Shown one piece after another: positions 1-8,706 of a stretch of DNA of 51,676 nt. The position numbers and the translations under genes are program-made. The notes under the pieces are model-generated. The model did not search any database. It had not been told where the DNA came from and worked only from the letters and a program-made list of their open reading frames with translations. Source of the stretch: Tsukamurella sp. 1534 (lineage in GTDB: Bacteria; Actinomycetota; Actinomycetes; Mycobacteriales; Mycobacteriaceae). The stretch is from contig NZ_HE997626.1 of the NCBI RefSeq assembly GCF_000312385.1, positions 1,280,528 to 1,332,203 of the forward strand, written 5' to 3'. Within the stretch, counting starts at the first letter, position 1. Each line of letters begins with the position of its first letter.

Positions 1-137
1 TCGGCGGGCGCGGCGCGGCGCGGCGGAGCGCCGGGGCGGCGGGGCGAGGAGGCGGGTGAGGTTCCGGGTTCGTTCGGCCGGCGCAGCGTGAGGCGGGGAT
101 CGGCGCCACTGGGCAGCGGGAGGAGGGGCTGCGGCGA

Positions 138-151
138 GTTTCACGTGGAAC
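138..151 (+). promoter_or_regulatory. parS site 1 (GTTTCACGTGGAAC)
   Basis: Reads GTTTCACGTGGAAC. Its reverse complement GTTCCACGTGAAAC fits the general parS consensus GTTNCACGTGAAAC, the ParB nucleation site. Confidence 0.9.
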
Positions 152-357
152 GAGGGAGCGAGCGGAGGCCCGCCCGCGGACGCAGAGACGCGCGCACGGG
201 ACTGGTGGCTCGCCGCGGGAGGGGTCGGCGGGGTGCGGTGAGACGGGGACTCCCGGCGGGCACCGCGGCGATCGACGAGGATCCCGAGCGCTACCCCCCG
301 CCACGGCCACGGCCACGGCCAGCCACCGCCACCGACGAACGCACGACGCCGGTGCGG

Positions 358-371
358 GTTTCACGTGGAAC
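358..371 (+). promoter_or_regulatory. parS site 2 (GTTTCACGTGGAAC)
   Basis: Exact copy of the 14-mer at 138-151, same orientation, 220 bp further on. Confidence 0.9.
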
Positions 372-498
372 GGTCGCGAGCGTGCCTAGGAGGGTCTCTC
401 GATACCGCCTCGCAGACCGCGCAGCTGCTGTGGCGGGGCCCGCGGCGGCCTTGCGGTGGAAGGCCGTGGACAGCGTGGGGTCCGCTCCCCCGGCGTTC

Positions 499-512
499 GT
501 TCCACGTGAAAC
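499..512 (-). promoter_or_regulatory. parS site 3, inverted (GTTCCACGTGAAAC on + strand)
   Basis: Reverse complement of sites 1 and 2, and the only inverted copy of the six exact ones. Confidence 0.9.
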
Positions 513-831
513 CGTCGGTCGGGAGGGGGCGGTCGGGAGAGGCGCGACGACCGGCGGAGGCCGGGAACCGCCGACCCTCAGGACGCGCGTCGGAGATGCC
601 GGCCCATGGCGGTGGAGCGATGTCGGGAGACGCCGGGCCGAGGCGCCCAGGGAAGGCCGAGGCGTGAGGAGAGACCTCCGGCGGGTCCGGCGACATGGGC
701 GTCCCGCGGGGAGTGCCGGCGACGGCCCCCGTTCAAGCGACTGCGCCGACCGGCCCCCTCCGCCCGCGAGAGTGGGCGACCGATTCGCGGCGACGTCGCG
801 GATGCGTACCCGCGAGGATCGATCGAACAAC

Positions 832-873
832 GGTGCCGGGCGGACTCGAGGAGGTGCCGGGCGGACTCGAGGA
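832..873 (+). repeat. 21-bp perfect tandem duplication
   Basis: Two abutting identical 21-bp units (832-852 and 853-873) beginning GGTGCCGGGCGG. They lie in the gene-free region between parS sites 3 and 4. Probably a slippage product; no function is visible. Confidence 0.9.
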
Positions 874-1344
874 ACGGTGGACCGGGACCGGAGCGTGGTG
901 CGGCGCCGTCGGAGCGGAGAGACTCGCTGTTCGGATCCTGGGCGGCGAGCCGGCTCACCGGGGCCCGGCCAGCGCGCGTCTGCGGGACGGAGAGACCGCG
1001 GAGTCGCTTGCCCCGTGCTCTCCGCGGATCACGGTGCGGCCGCGAGCGTCGTGTGCCGAGTGGCGCGAGGTGAGGCGCGGCGTCCGCGTCCCCGCGCCGC
1101 AGGGGGCGACGGGTGCGGACTTCCGGCGCGAGGAGAGGCGCGTGGCCTTCGTGGGCCGGCGTCGTGAATGCGGCGCACGAACTCCAGCAGTTCGTGGAGA
1201 GACGTGCTCGCCCGGAACCGCGGAGGATTCGCCGGAGCGCCGACGAGGGAGACGCTGCGTTGGCGCGTGGGTACAGCGCAGGAACGGATAGCGGCCTCAC
1301 GGGCACCGTCGACGACGACGTCCCGGAGAGGCGGACGTCTCGTC

Positions 1345-1358
1345 GTTTCACGGGGAAC
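1345..1358 (+). promoter_or_regulatory. Degenerate parS-like site (GTTTCACGGGGAAC)
   Basis: Differs from the exact 14-mer by one base (T to G in the central CACGTG). It may be a weak or decayed ParB site. Confidence 0.6.
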
Positions 1359-1442
1359 ATGCAATTCTTCCGGGAGTCGGGCGCGTGGGGCGACATCCGC
1401 CCGAGGACTGGTCGACGCGAGGACGGTCCGGCGCGGATCGTC

Positions 1443-1456
1443 GTTTCACGTGGAAC
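1443..1456 (+). promoter_or_regulatory. parS site (GTTTCACGTGGAAC)
   Basis: Exact copy, 98 bp after the degenerate site at 1345. Confidence 0.9.
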
Positions 1457-1810
1457 GCGGCGTTCGGTCGCCGGCGGGCGTGGAGCGTCGCGCCCGTCGC
1501 GGGACGGGCGAATCGCGGGCCGCCGGATGCCGTGGTGTACCGGAGCGGTGCCGCGGCCGCCGGTGCACGGAGTCCGCGAGGAGAGCGCGATCGGCATGCG
1601 GCGGCGACGCGGAGCTCTGCGCGGTGGCGAGGTGCCGCGGCACGGGGAGAACCGTCAGACGCCGGAGATCACCGCGAGCGGGCGAGGCGCCGCCGGTGCC
1701 CCGTTCGGGCAGTGGACGCCGGACGGAAAGCGCCGAGGCGCCGGTACGCGGCGCGGTGTCGGAGCCGCCCGCGTCCTGGCGCCCGGGCTCGGCGTGGGCG
1801 CGTGAGAGAG

Positions 1811-1824
1811 GTTTCACGTGGAAC
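1811..1824 (+). promoter_or_regulatory. parS site (GTTTCACGTGGAAC)
   Basis: Exact copy of the 14-mer. Confidence 0.9.
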
Positions 1825-2250
1825 GGCGAGATCCTCGCGGTGCGCAACGGCAGGCTGCTCATCGGAACTGCGGCCACCCTCCGCGACTCCGGCCTCGCGC
1901 ACACCCCCCGCTGCGGCGTCCCGTCGGGCGTGATGCCGAACGCTCGGACGGAGACGGCGGCGTCACGTCTCCGGAGCCGCGCGCCGCGCGGCGCGACAGC
2001 TGTCCGGAGACCGGGGCCGCTCCCCCACCACGGGGTGGGCGCACGGACACTGCCGTGCGCGTGCCCGAGGGCACGGAGACCGGAACCACGGCGGGAGATT
2101 CGTCGGGCCGGTGTGCGACGGACACGGCCGCCGCGGGGCAGGGGCGCCGGGTCCTGCGGAGGATCGGCGCCCGAGGGGACGCACGGAGGCGATCGATCCG
2201 GGCCGGGTGCGGCGGCACACGGGCGTCCCACCGCCGGCCACCGCCGCGTG

Positions 2251-2264
2251 GTTTCACGGGAAAC
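2251..2264 (+). promoter_or_regulatory. Degenerate parS-like site (GTTTCACGGGAAAC)
   Basis: GTTTCAC and GAAAC halves are present but the central CACGTG is CACGGG. One base from the symmetrical parS GTTTCACGTGAAAC. Confidence 0.6.
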
Positions 2265-2374
2265 ATCGTCCCGGGGACCGGCGCCCGTGGGCCGACGGGA
2301 TGTCCATCCGGTGACGGTGGAACGGCGAAGCGGACGTCCGCGGGTGCCGGGCTGGCGGTGTCGGGCGGAGTCAC

Positions 2375-2380
2375 TAGGAT
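2375..2380 (+). promoter_or_regulatory. Candidate -10 element of parA (TAGGAT)
   Basis: TAGGAT fits the actinobacterial -10 pattern TANNNT. It is followed by a short leader with a GAGGAG ribosome-binding site (2395-2400) and the GTG start at 2406. No convincing -35 is visible. Confidence 0.5.
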
Positions 2381-2405
2381 GGGTGCAGACAGCTGAGGAG
2401 AGCGC

Positions 2406-3320
2406 GTGACTGATCACGATTCCGGCTTCGACGTTTCACGTGGAACCACCGATGACGACACCCCGATCGCCGCGGCAGCCCGGCGTGCGAGCCAAGTCCT
2501 GACGCCGGGCGGGACGGGAACACTCCCCAGACCCCGTGCCCGGCGCGTGCTGACGATCGCCAACCAGAAGGGCGGCGTCGGCAAGACGACCACCGCCGTC
2601 AACCTCGCGGCGGCGCTGGCGCTGCAGGGGCTCCGGGTGTTGGTGATCGATCTCGACCCCCAGGGCAACGCGAGCACCGCGCTCGGCGTCGACCACCGGT
2701 CGGGCGTCCCGTCGACCTACGAGCTCCTGCTGGGCGAGACGACGCTCGACGAGGCGATGGCGCAGAGCCCGCACTCGGAGAACCTCTTCTGCGTCCCCGC
2801 CACGATCGACCTCGCCGGCGCGGAGATCGAGCTCGTCAGCATGGTGGCCCGCGAGGCCCGGCTGAAGAACGCGCTCGACTCCCCCGCCGCGGAGAGCATC
2901 GACTACGTGTTCATCGACTGCCCGCCGTCGCTGGGCCTCCTCACGGTGAACGCGTTGGTCGCGGCGCCCGAGGTGCTCATCCCCATCCAGTGCGAGTACT
3001 ACGCGCTCGAGGGGGTGGGGCAGCTGCTCCGCAACATCGACCTCGTCCAGTCGCATCTCAACCGCGACCTGCACGTCTCCACGGTCCTTCTCACGATGTA
3101 CGACGGGCGCACCAAACTCGCGGACCAGGTGGCCGTCGAGGTGCGCAACCACTTCGGTGAGGCCGTCCTCGGCGCCACGATCCCCCGCAGCGTCAAGGTG
3201 TCCGAGGCCCCGGGCTACGGCACGACGGTCCTCGGTTACGACCCGGGTTCCCGCGGCGCGATGAGTTACCTCGACGCCGCGCGCGAGCTCGCCTACCGCG
3301 GCGCGGAACAGGTGGTCTGA
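2406..3320 (+). CDS. parA: ParA chromosome-partitioning ATPase
   Basis: ParA binds ATP and nucleoid DNA and is driven by ParB bound at parS, moving the newly replicated origin. The 304-residue product has a deviant Walker A, KGGVGKTT, at residues 55-62, followed by [10 protein letters not shown] (81-90) and a Walker-B-like [10 protein letters not shown]. The GTG start has GAGGAG 5 nt upstream. An exact parS (2433-2446) lies inside the coding sequence and encodes residues Val-Ser-Arg-Gly-Thr. From memory, M. tuberculosis ParA carries a similar VSRET segment, so a parS embedded in the variable N-terminus appears conserved in this order. parB follows after 2 bp, an operon. Identity is very secure; the exact start is less so because the first ~45 residues are variable. 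Confidence 0.96.
   Translation: MTDHDSGFDVSRGTTDDDTPIAAAARRASQVLTPGGTGTLPRPRARRVLTIANQKGGVGKTTTAVNLAAALALQGLRVLVIDLDPQGNASTALGVDHRSGVPSTYELLLGETTLDEAMAQSPHSENLFCVPATIDLAGAEIELVSMVAREARLKNALDSPAAESIDYVFIDCPPSLGLLTVNALVAAPEVLIPIQCEYYALEGVGQLLRNIDLVQSHLNRDLHVSTVLLTMYDGRTKLADQVAVEVRNHFGEAVLGATIPRSVKVSEAPGYGTTVLGYDPGSRGAMSYLDAARELAYRGAEQVV
2433..2446 (+). promoter_or_regulatory. parS site inside the parA coding start
   Basis: Exact GTTTCACGTGGAAC within codons 10-14 of parA. This is the rightmost site; none was found in the remaining 49 kb. Confidence 0.9.
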
Positions 3321-3322
3321 CG

Positions 3323-4381
3323 ATGGCGACGCAGAAGAAGGGCGGCCTCGGTCGCGGCCTCGCGGCCCTCATCCCCACCGGCCCCGACGAGGGTCCGCGG
3401 CTCGGCAACGACGCCGCCGACGTCATCATCGGGGCCCGGCCCGCGGAACGGTCGTCCGGCAGCGCACCGTCGACGCCCGGGAAGCTCAAGCAGTCCAAGC
3501 CCGCCGCCACCCGTACCCGCGCCTCGGCCGCCGACGGCGACGACGGTGGCGACGGCGCCGGGGCGGACGATCTCGCCGTCTACCGCGAGATCGCGCCGGC
3601 CGAGATCCAACCCAACCCCCACCAGCCGCGCTCGGTGTTCGACGAGGAGGCGCTCGCGGAGCTCGTCCACTCGATCCGCGAGTTCGGCCTGATGCAGCCG
3701 ATCGTGGTGCGTCCCCTCCCCTCCCCGGAGGGCGACGTGCGGTACCAGCTGGTCATGGGCGAGCGCCGCTGGCGTGCCAGCCAGGAGGCCGGCCTCGAGA
3801 CGATCCCCGCGATCGTCCGGCAGACCGCCGACGGCGACATGCTCCGCGACGCCCTGCTGGAGAACATCCACCGCGTGCAGCTGAACCCGCTCGAGGAGGC
3901 GGCCGCGTACCAGCAGCTGCTGGAGGAGTTCGGCGTGACGCACGACCAGCTCGCCGCGCGCCTCGGCCGCTCCCGCCCCGTGGTCACCAACACCATCCGG
4001 CTGCTACGGCTGCCCGTCGCGGTGCAGCGCCGCGTGGCCGCCGGCGTGCTCTCCGCCGGCCATGCGCGCGCCCTGCTGTCGCTCGAGGCGGGCGCGGAGG
4101 CGCAGGAGAACCTGGCGGCCCGGATCATCGCCGAGGGGCTCTCCGTCCGCGCGACGGAGGAGGCGGTCACCCTGGCCAACCGGGACGGGGCCGTCGCTCC
4201 CCCGGCGCCCAAGCGGCGGCAGGAGGCCGACCCCGGGCTGCGGGAGTTCGCGGACCGGATCGCCGACCGGCTCGATACGAAGGTGTCCGTCTCGATGGGC
4301 AAGCGCAAGGGCAAGATCGTCGTGGAGGTCGGCTCGGCGGATGATCTCGAGCGGATCGTCGGCCTACTCTCCGGCCGGTAA
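3323..4381 (+). CDS. parB: ParB parS-binding CTPase
   Basis: ParB nucleates on parS and spreads as a CTP-dependent clamp. The 352-residue protein starts with the ParA-contact segment [12 protein letters not shown] (7-18), followed by a low-complexity acidic linker (~40-85). The ParB/Srx CTP-binding domain holds ENIHRVQ and GERRW (146-150). A helix-turn-helix spans about 207-228, followed by a C-terminal dimerisation domain. ATG start 2 bp after the parA stop, so translation is probably coupled. Length and domain order are typical of chromosomal ParB. Its targets are the sites at 138-2446. Confidence 0.96.
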   Translation: MATQKKGGLGRGLAALIPTGPDEGPRLGNDAADVIIGARPAERSSGSAPSTPGKLKQSKPAATRTRASAADGDDGGDGAGADDLAVYREIAPAEIQPNPHQPRSVFDEEALAELVHSIREFGLMQPIVVRPLPSPEGDVRYQLVMGERRWRASQEAGLETIPAIVRQTADGDMLRDALLENIHRVQLNPLEEAAAYQQLLEEFGVTHDQLAARLGRSRPVVTNTIRLLRLPVAVQRRVAAGVLSAGHARALLSLEAGAEAQENLAARIIAEGLSVRATEEAVTLANRDGAVAPPAPKRRQEADPGLREFADRIADRLDTKVSVSMGKRKGKIVVEVGSADDLERIVGLLSGR

Positions 4382-4387
4382 GAGCCC

Positions 4388-5128
4388 ATGAGCCTCACCA
4401 TCGTCCCCCTCACCCTGGGCGGCTTCGACGACCTCCCGAGGCACATCCGTCGATGCGTCTACTGGGAGGTGGACCCGGGCTCGGACACCCTCACGGACAC
4501 CGAGTTCGACAAGGAGGCGTGGCTGTCGATGCTCATGCTGCAGTGGGGCTCCTGCGGGCAGATGGCGATCGACCACGGCCTCGACGGCAGTGCCCGCGTG
4601 GTGGGCGTGGCGTTCTACGCCCCGCCCAGCAGCGTCCCGCGGGCGCGCCTGTTCCCCACCGCTCCCGTGAGCCCCGACGCCGTGCTGCTCACCTGGATCG
4701 GCGCGGAGCCGGGCGCCGACGAACGGGCCCGGGAGGAGCTGCTGTCCGCCGTGCTCACCGACCTGGCGCGTCGCGGTGTCCGGGCTGTGGAGGCCTTCGC
4801 GTTGCTCACCCCCGTCGGCCAGACCACGGAAAGCGTTGTGGCACAAATAGATTGCGGTCCGTGTGGCTGTAAGACGGTGCCCCTGACGGATGTCGATTTC
4901 CTGGAGGGAGTCGGATTCGAGACGGTGGCGCCGCACCACCGGTTCCCGCGCCTTCGGCTGGAACTCTCCGAGGGTCTGGGCTGGAAGGCGGGCGTGGAAC
5001 ACGCGCTGGAGCAACTGCTGGCGGCCGGCGCCGCGGAGGCGGCCCTCCGGGAGGCCCTGGAGGGCACGGGAGACGCCGCCGCGCCCGTCGGGCGGCTGGG
5101 GTGGGGTCGGGCCGGCCGCACCGGCTGA
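4388..5128 (+). CDS. GNAT-like conserved protein downstream of parB (Rv3916c-type)
   Basis: A 246-residue cytosolic protein of the type that follows parB in mycobacteria. The middle (about 75-140: a VVGVAFYAPP strand, then a helix rich in Arg/Glu, then VRAVEAFAL) looks like the acetyl-CoA-binding half of a GNAT N-acyltransferase; substrate unknown. Residues 155-162 read DCGPCGCK, a tight cysteine cluster encoded by a locally AT-richer stretch (4831-4875) with two TGT codons, which stands out from the surrounding GC-rich sequence. The C-terminal ~60 residues are Ala/Glu/Gly-rich. It starts 6 bp after the parB stop, so it is the third gene of the par operon. A hairpin overlaps its stop. The GNAT call is fold-level inference. 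Confidence 0.75.
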   Translation: MSLTIVPLTLGGFDDLPRHIRRCVYWEVDPGSDTLTDTEFDKEAWLSMLMLQWGSCGQMAIDHGLDGSARVVGVAFYAPPSSVPRARLFPTAPVSPDAVLLTWIGAEPGADERAREELLSAVLTDLARRGVRAVEAFALLTPVGQTTESVVAQIDCGPCGCKTVPLTDVDFLEGVGFETVAPHHRFPRLRLELSEGLGWKAGVEHALEQLLAAGAAEAALREALEGTGDAAAPVGRLGWGRAGRTG

Positions 5129-5141
5129 GGCGCGCTCAGCC
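5123..5141 (+). terminator. Hairpin overlapping the stop codon of the third par-operon gene
   Basis: GGCTGA-N7-TCAGCC; the TGA stop (5126-5128) is part of the left arm. No T-tract follows. It lies between convergent genes, so it could end the par operon, but the stem is short. Confidence 0.4.
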
Positions 5142-5272
5142 CCGCTCGGCCCCCGCGTCGCCCGGGCGTCCCGCCGAACGGGACAGGACCGGATGCGTGA
5201 ACTCCGCCGGGGAGCGTCGCTGCGGCGGGTTCCGAGGACCGTCGGGTGGGGGGCGCCCGCCACCCGCGCGGC

Positions 5273-6460
5273 CTACTTGTCGGCGGTCTCCTCGAGCTTG
5301 AGCAGCTCCGCGAAAGTGTATGTGCCCGTGGGGCGGTCGTTCTCCCCCAGCAGGTACATGCGCTTGACGGCCACGAGGATGGCCTCGGCGATGGTGTCGC
5401 GCATCTGCGGCGAGGCGAGCACCGACGCGTCCCCGGGGTTGGTCACGTATCCAACGTCGATCTGCACCGTGGGCATGCGCGTGAGGCGCACGATGTCCCA
5501 GGTGCGGCCGTGGTAGTGGCAGTCGGTGAGCCCCGTGCGGGCCACGATCTCGCGCTGGATGAAACCGGCCAGGTTGCGGCCGATGTTGGAGATCGAGCCG
5601 TGCGTGTTACCGAAGTGGAACGAGGCGACGCCGTTCGCGTTCTCGTTGCGGTAGTGGGCCGTTCGCAGCGCGATCATCAGATCGGCGTCGAACGTGTTGG
5701 CCGTGTACGCGCGGGTGGCGTCCGAGGCGTCCATGCCGCGCGGCCGCGACAGGTACGTCTCCATACCCGCGGCGGCCATCCGGCCCTCCAGGCGGGCGCC
5801 CAGGTCCCAGAGGATCTCCTCCTCGGTGATGGGCCGGCCGTCCGGGCCGGTGAGCGCGGTGCCGCTGTCCGGTCCGCCCCTGCCCGGATCGATGACGATC
5901 CGCTTGCCGGAGAGCCGCGGACCGGACCGGCGCACGTGCTCCTCCTCGCGGATCGCGTGCGGCGAACCGCCCGTGACGCGCGAACCGAGGAAGGTGAGCG
6001 AGCGGAGCGTCGCCGGACCGCAGATGCCGTCGGCGACGAGCCCGAACTCGTGCTGGTACGCGGTGAGCCCCAGATGCGTCTGCGGGCCGAAGAGGCCGTC
6101 GATCATCCCCGCGTAGAACCCCAGGTTCTGCAGGCGGGCCTGCAGGGCCGCCACATCGTCGCCCGACGGGGGCGCCGACGCCACGTAGCTCAGCGTGCGA
6201 GCGCCCAGCTGGTACGTGGACTCCCGCAGCGCGCGGTACGTGGCCGGGCCGACGACACCGTCGACCAGGAGTCCGCGCTGCTGCTGGAAGGCGCGGGTGG
6301 CGCGGTCGAGACGGCGGTCGAAGACCGCCTCCGGCACCGTCCACCCGCCGGTGGTGAGCTCCGTGGGCGCGACGAAATCGGGCAGGAAGCCCTGGTCGGC
6401 GAGGATGCCACGAATCTCGGCGACGGCTCCACCGTGGTCACCGAGGCTGATGCGGGGCAT
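5273..6460 (-). CDS. cwlM: CwlM, peptidoglycan-synthesis regulator with a degenerate amidase domain
   Basis: 395 residues: two N-terminal peptidoglycan-binding domains (about 5-80 and 100-158; QRGLLVDGVVGPATYRAL and DGLFGPQTHLGL) and an amidase_3 fold (about 186-365). In active amidases zinc is held by His of DPGHGG and His of SxHxN, with a catalytic Glu near the end. Here they are DPGRGG (Arg194), IALRTAH (Arg266) and IDVGY (Asp335), so catalysis is unlikely. This matches mycobacterial CwlM, a cytoplasmic protein known to activate MurA after phosphorylation by PknB. The C-terminal tail keeps Thr378, Thr380 and Thr382 in a TGTYTF context like the reported phosphosites. No signal peptide. RBS GAAGGA precedes the ATG. 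Last gene of the trxB-trxA-cwlM run. Confidence 0.93.
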   Translation of the reverse strand: MPRISLGDHGGAVAEIRGILADQGFLPDFVAPTELTTGGWTVPEAVFDRRLDRATRAFQQQRGLLVDGVVGPATYRALRESTYQLGARTLSYVASAPPSGDDVAALQARLQNLGFYAGMIDGLFGPQTHLGLTAYQHEFGLVADGICGPATLRSLTFLGSRVTGGSPHAIREEEHVRRSGPRLSGKRIVIDPGRGGPDSGTALTGPDGRPITEEEILWDLGARLEGRMAAAGMETYLSRPRGMDASDATRAYTANTFDADLMIALRTAHYRNENANGVASFHFGNTHGSISNIGRNLAGFIQREIVARTGLTDCHYHGRTWDIVRLTRMPTVQIDVGYVTNPGDASVLASPQMRDTIAEAILVAVKRMYLLGENDRPTGTYTFAELLKLEETADK

Positions 6461-6508
6461 GACGAATCCTTCAGTCGCTTCCCCGGCGCGTGCCGCCCCG
6501 GGACTTCA

Positions 6509-6522
6509 ATCGTGTACACGAT
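6509..6522. promoter_or_regulatory. 14-bp perfect palindrome ATCGTGTACACGAT upstream of cwlM
   Basis: A perfect dyad lying 48 bp before the cwlM start, in the 105-bp trxA-cwlM spacer. Its core GTGTACAC fits the GTnTAnAC pattern of HutC-type GntR operators. It may let cwlM be controlled apart from trxBA. The regulator is unknown. Confidence 0.45.
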
Positions 6523-6565
6523 ACGGCCCCGCGGCCGGGGAAGACCAATGCGGCCGACGGACGTG

Positions 6566-6904
6566 TCAGAGGACGCCGTCGAGCGCCTTGAGGATCGCCG
6601 ACTTGCTCTTGGCCCCGATCAGCTTCGTCGTGGGCTCGCCGTCCTGGAAGAGGATCAGGGTGGGGATGCTCAGCACCTGGTAGTCGCGGGGTGCGGTCGG
6701 GTTCTGGTCGACCTCGACCTTCGCGACGGTCAGCTTGTCCCCGTGCTCCTGCGCGATCTGCTCCAGGACCGGCGCGACCACCTTGCACGGGCCGCACCAG
6801 GTGGCCCAGAAGTCCACGAGCACGGGCTTCGAGGATTCGAGGACCTGCTCCTTGAACGTGGCGTCCGTGACGGTGACGGTGGCGGTGGTGGCGGAATCGG
6901 CCAT
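6566..6904 (-). CDS. trxA: Thioredoxin
   Basis: A cytosolic dithiol protein that reduces disulfides and is recycled by the thioredoxin reductase encoded just upstream. 112 residues, the normal size. Active site WCGPCK with Cys37 and Cys40, the cis-proline loop SIPTL, and the usual FWATW lead-in. RBS AAGGAGAG lies 5-6 nt before the ATG. 31 bp downstream of trxB, so the two are co-transcribed. It corresponds to TrxC of M. tuberculosis by position. Confidence 0.97.
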   Translation of the reverse strand: MADSATTATVTVTDATFKEQVLESSKPVLVDFWATWCGPCKVVAPVLEQIAQEHGDKLTVAKVEVDQNPTAPRDYQVLSIPTLILFQDGEPTTKLIGAKSKSAILKALDGVL

Positions 6905-6935
6905 GGTTCTCTCCTTGAGGGACCTGGAAGGGGGC

Positions 6936-7892
6936 TTACTGGGCGACCGCGGCTTCGCGGTGGTGCGCGAGCCAGCGCTCGGCGTCGATCGCGGCGCTGC
7001 AGCCGCTGCCGGCGGCGGTGATCGCCTGGCGGTAGGTGTGGTCCACCAGGTCGCCCGCGGCGAACACGCCGGGCACGCCGGTGGCGGTGCTGCGGCCCTC
7101 GACCTGCACGTAACCGTCCTCGTCGAGGGTGACCTGGCCCTGCACCAGCTCCGAGCGCGGGTCGTGGCCGATCGCCACGAACAGGCCGGTGACCTCGAGC
7201 ACGTCGGCGGCGCCGGTCACGGTGTTCTCGATCGCGAGCGAGCTCACCGAGCTCTCACCCTGCACCGCGGTGACCCTGGTGTCGGTGAGGAAGCGGATCT
7301 TCTCGTTGGCGCGGGCGCGGTCCAGCATGATCTTGGACGCGCGGAAGTTCTCGCTGCGGTGGATCACGGTCACGGTCTTGGCGAACTTGGTGAGGAAGAT
7401 GGCCTCCTCCATCGCGGAGTCGCCGCCGCCGACCACCGCGATGTCCTGCTCGCGGAAGAAGAAGCCGTCGCAGGTGGCGCAGGCGCTCACGCCGCGGCCG
7501 AGGAGCGCCTCCTCACCGGGGATGCCCAGGTAGCGGGCGGCGGCGCCCATCGCGAGGACCACGGCGCGGGCGCGGTAGCTGCCCTCCGCCGTGACGACCT
7601 CCTTGATCTCGCCGTCCAGCTGGACGCTCTCGACGTCCTCCATGCGCAGGTCGGCGCCGAACCGGATGGCCTGCTCGCGCATCTCGTCCATGAGCTCGGG
7701 GCCCATGATCCCGGCCTTGAAGCCGGGGTAGTTCTCCACCTCGGTGGTGGTCATCAGGGCGCCGCCGAAGCTGGTGCCCTCGAACAGGATGGTCTTCAGC
7801 TCGGCGCGGCCGGCGTACACGCCCGCCGTGTATCCCGCGGGACCCGATCCGATGATGATCACGTCCGCGACGTCGATGCCAGCTGCAGTCAT
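6936..7892 (-). CDS. trxB: Thioredoxin reductase (NADPH, FAD)
   Basis: Transfers electrons from NADPH through FAD and a redox disulfide to thioredoxin. The 318-residue low-molecular-weight type has the FAD Rossmann motif GSGPAG near residue 15, the redox pair in SACATCDG (CxxC), the NADPH motif GGGDSA, and the C-terminal FAD motif VFAAGDL. ATG start with AGGTAGGT just upstream. It is the first gene of the trxB-trxA pair and follows the anti-sigma/sigM genes on the same strand, as in mycobacteria, where SigM responds to redox and envelope stress. Confidence 0.97.
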   Translation of the reverse strand: MTAAGIDVADVIIIGSGPAGYTAGVYAGRAELKTILFEGTSFGGALMTTTEVENYPGFKAGIMGPELMDEMREQAIRFGADLRMEDVESVQLDGEIKEVVTAEGSYRARAVVLAMGAAARYLGIPGEEALLGRGVSACATCDGFFFREQDIAVVGGGDSAMEEAIFLTKFAKTVTVIHRSENFRASKIMLDRARANEKIRFLTDTRVTAVQGESSVSSLAIENTVTGAADVLEVTGLFVAIGHDPRSELVQGQVTLDEDGYVQVEGRSTATGVPGVFAAGDLVDHTYRQAITAAGSGCSAAIDAERWLAHHREAAVAQ

Positions 7893-7992
7893 CTACCTAC
7901 CTGCCTCGAAAGAAAGTGCCCGGGCCGTCCGGGCCGACATGTGTGCCAACAGCCGCGGGTGTTCGGATGTTCCCGGGCCGCCTTCCTCCAGG

Positions 7993-8706
7993 TTACGGGG
8001 TGCGGACGCCGCCGGTGGCGGGGGCGGTGGGGCGCGCTGCGGCGAGCGTGCGGGTCAGCAGGACCGACGATGCCGCCCCGTCCGCGCACGACGGGGTGAC
8101 GGCGAGCACCAGCAGGTCTCCCAGGGTCCGGCCGGGGAGCAGGAGCGCGGTGGCGGCGTCCCCGCGGATCTCGACGGGGCCGGCGCCCAGCAGGGTGCGC
8201 TGCGCCGGGGGCACCCGCGCGGCGTCCAGGCACCTGGTGAGCGCGGCCATCTCCGCGAACGGCCCGCGATCCCCGCCCGGGGTGGCGGCGGCCAGCAGCA
8301 CCTCGTTCCCCGGCTCCACGGTCTCCGGCTGCGTCACGACGGTCAGCGCCACGGCGACGGCGGCCACGGTGGCCACGGCCGCGGCGGCGCCCGCCAGGCC
8401 GTACCGCATCCGGCGGCCGTGGACCTGGGGCGACGGGGCGGCGCGCAGCGCGGCCTCGATCCGCCGATCGGCGAGGAGGGAGACGTCGGCACCGGGATCG
8501 TCCGGCGCGGACCACGTGGCGTACGTCCGGTCCCGGTACTCCGCGAGCGCCGCGTCGAGCGCCGCGGCCGGCTTCCGGGGCGGGCGGGCGGCGCGCGGGT
8601 GCCCGTCGGCGGGGTGGGCGCCGGCGGGGCGCAGCGGTGCGCCGCTCGCGGTGTCGTGGTCGTTGTCGTGGTCGTCGTCGTTCGCGCCGGGCGCTCGTCG
8701 GTCCAT
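7993..8706 (-). CDS. Probable membrane anti-sigma-M factor (Rv3912-type)
   Basis: 237 residues with a long N-terminal cytosolic region (His/Asp/Pro-rich at 5-45, then an Ala/Glu-rich helical part), one membrane helix at about 103-124 and an extracytoplasmic C-terminal domain with two cysteines (in TRCLDAA and PSCADG) that could form a disulfide. It has the topology and position of the mycobacterial anti-SigM protein; sequence motifs are weak, as usual for this class. RBS AGGAGG 8 nt before the ATG. It is separated from sigM by an unusually long 209-bp gap rather than overlapping it, so it may have its own promoter. Confidence 0.75.
   Translation of the reverse strand: MDRRAPGANDDDHDNDHDTASGAPLRPAGAHPADGHPRAARPPRKPAAALDAALAEYRDRTYATWSAPDDPGADVSLLADRRIEAALRAAPSPQVHGRRMRYGLAGAAAAVATVAAVAVALTVVTQPETVEPGNEVLLAAATPGGDRGPFAEMAALTRCLDAARVPPAQRTLLGAGPVEIRGDAATALLLPGRTLGDLLVLAVTPSCADGAASSVLLTRTLAAARPTAPATGGVRTP

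Larger units (their letters stand above)
1..2405. other. Gene-free, G-rich parS-bearing region upstream of parA (centromere-like)
   Basis: About 2.4 kb with no credible gene. Long open frames exist on both strands only because GC is extreme; their products are Arg/Gly/Pro-rich, lack hydrophobic cores and match no family I know. The + strand shows visible G over C excess, as expected for a leading strand with the origin to the left. What the region does hold is a series of parS-type 14-mers (annotated separately), a 21-bp tandem duplication at 832-873 and the parA promoter at its right end. In mycobacteria rsmG (gidB) directly precedes parA; no RsmG-like protein is visible here, so that gene is either further left or elsewhere. 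I saw no DnaA-box cluster, tRNA or RNase P RNA in it. Confidence 0.75.

Noticed and set aside
88-2409. Long overlapping open frames on both strands (up to 413 codons) upstream of parA
   Set aside because: Arg/Gly/Pro-rich translations without hydrophobic cores or family motifs, in several frames at once; expected by chance at this GC. parS sites interrupt them in every frame.
6523-6540. GC-rich palindromic run CGGCCCCGCGGCCGGGG as a trxA terminator
   Set aside because: Short imperfect stem without loop spacing; common by chance at this GC.
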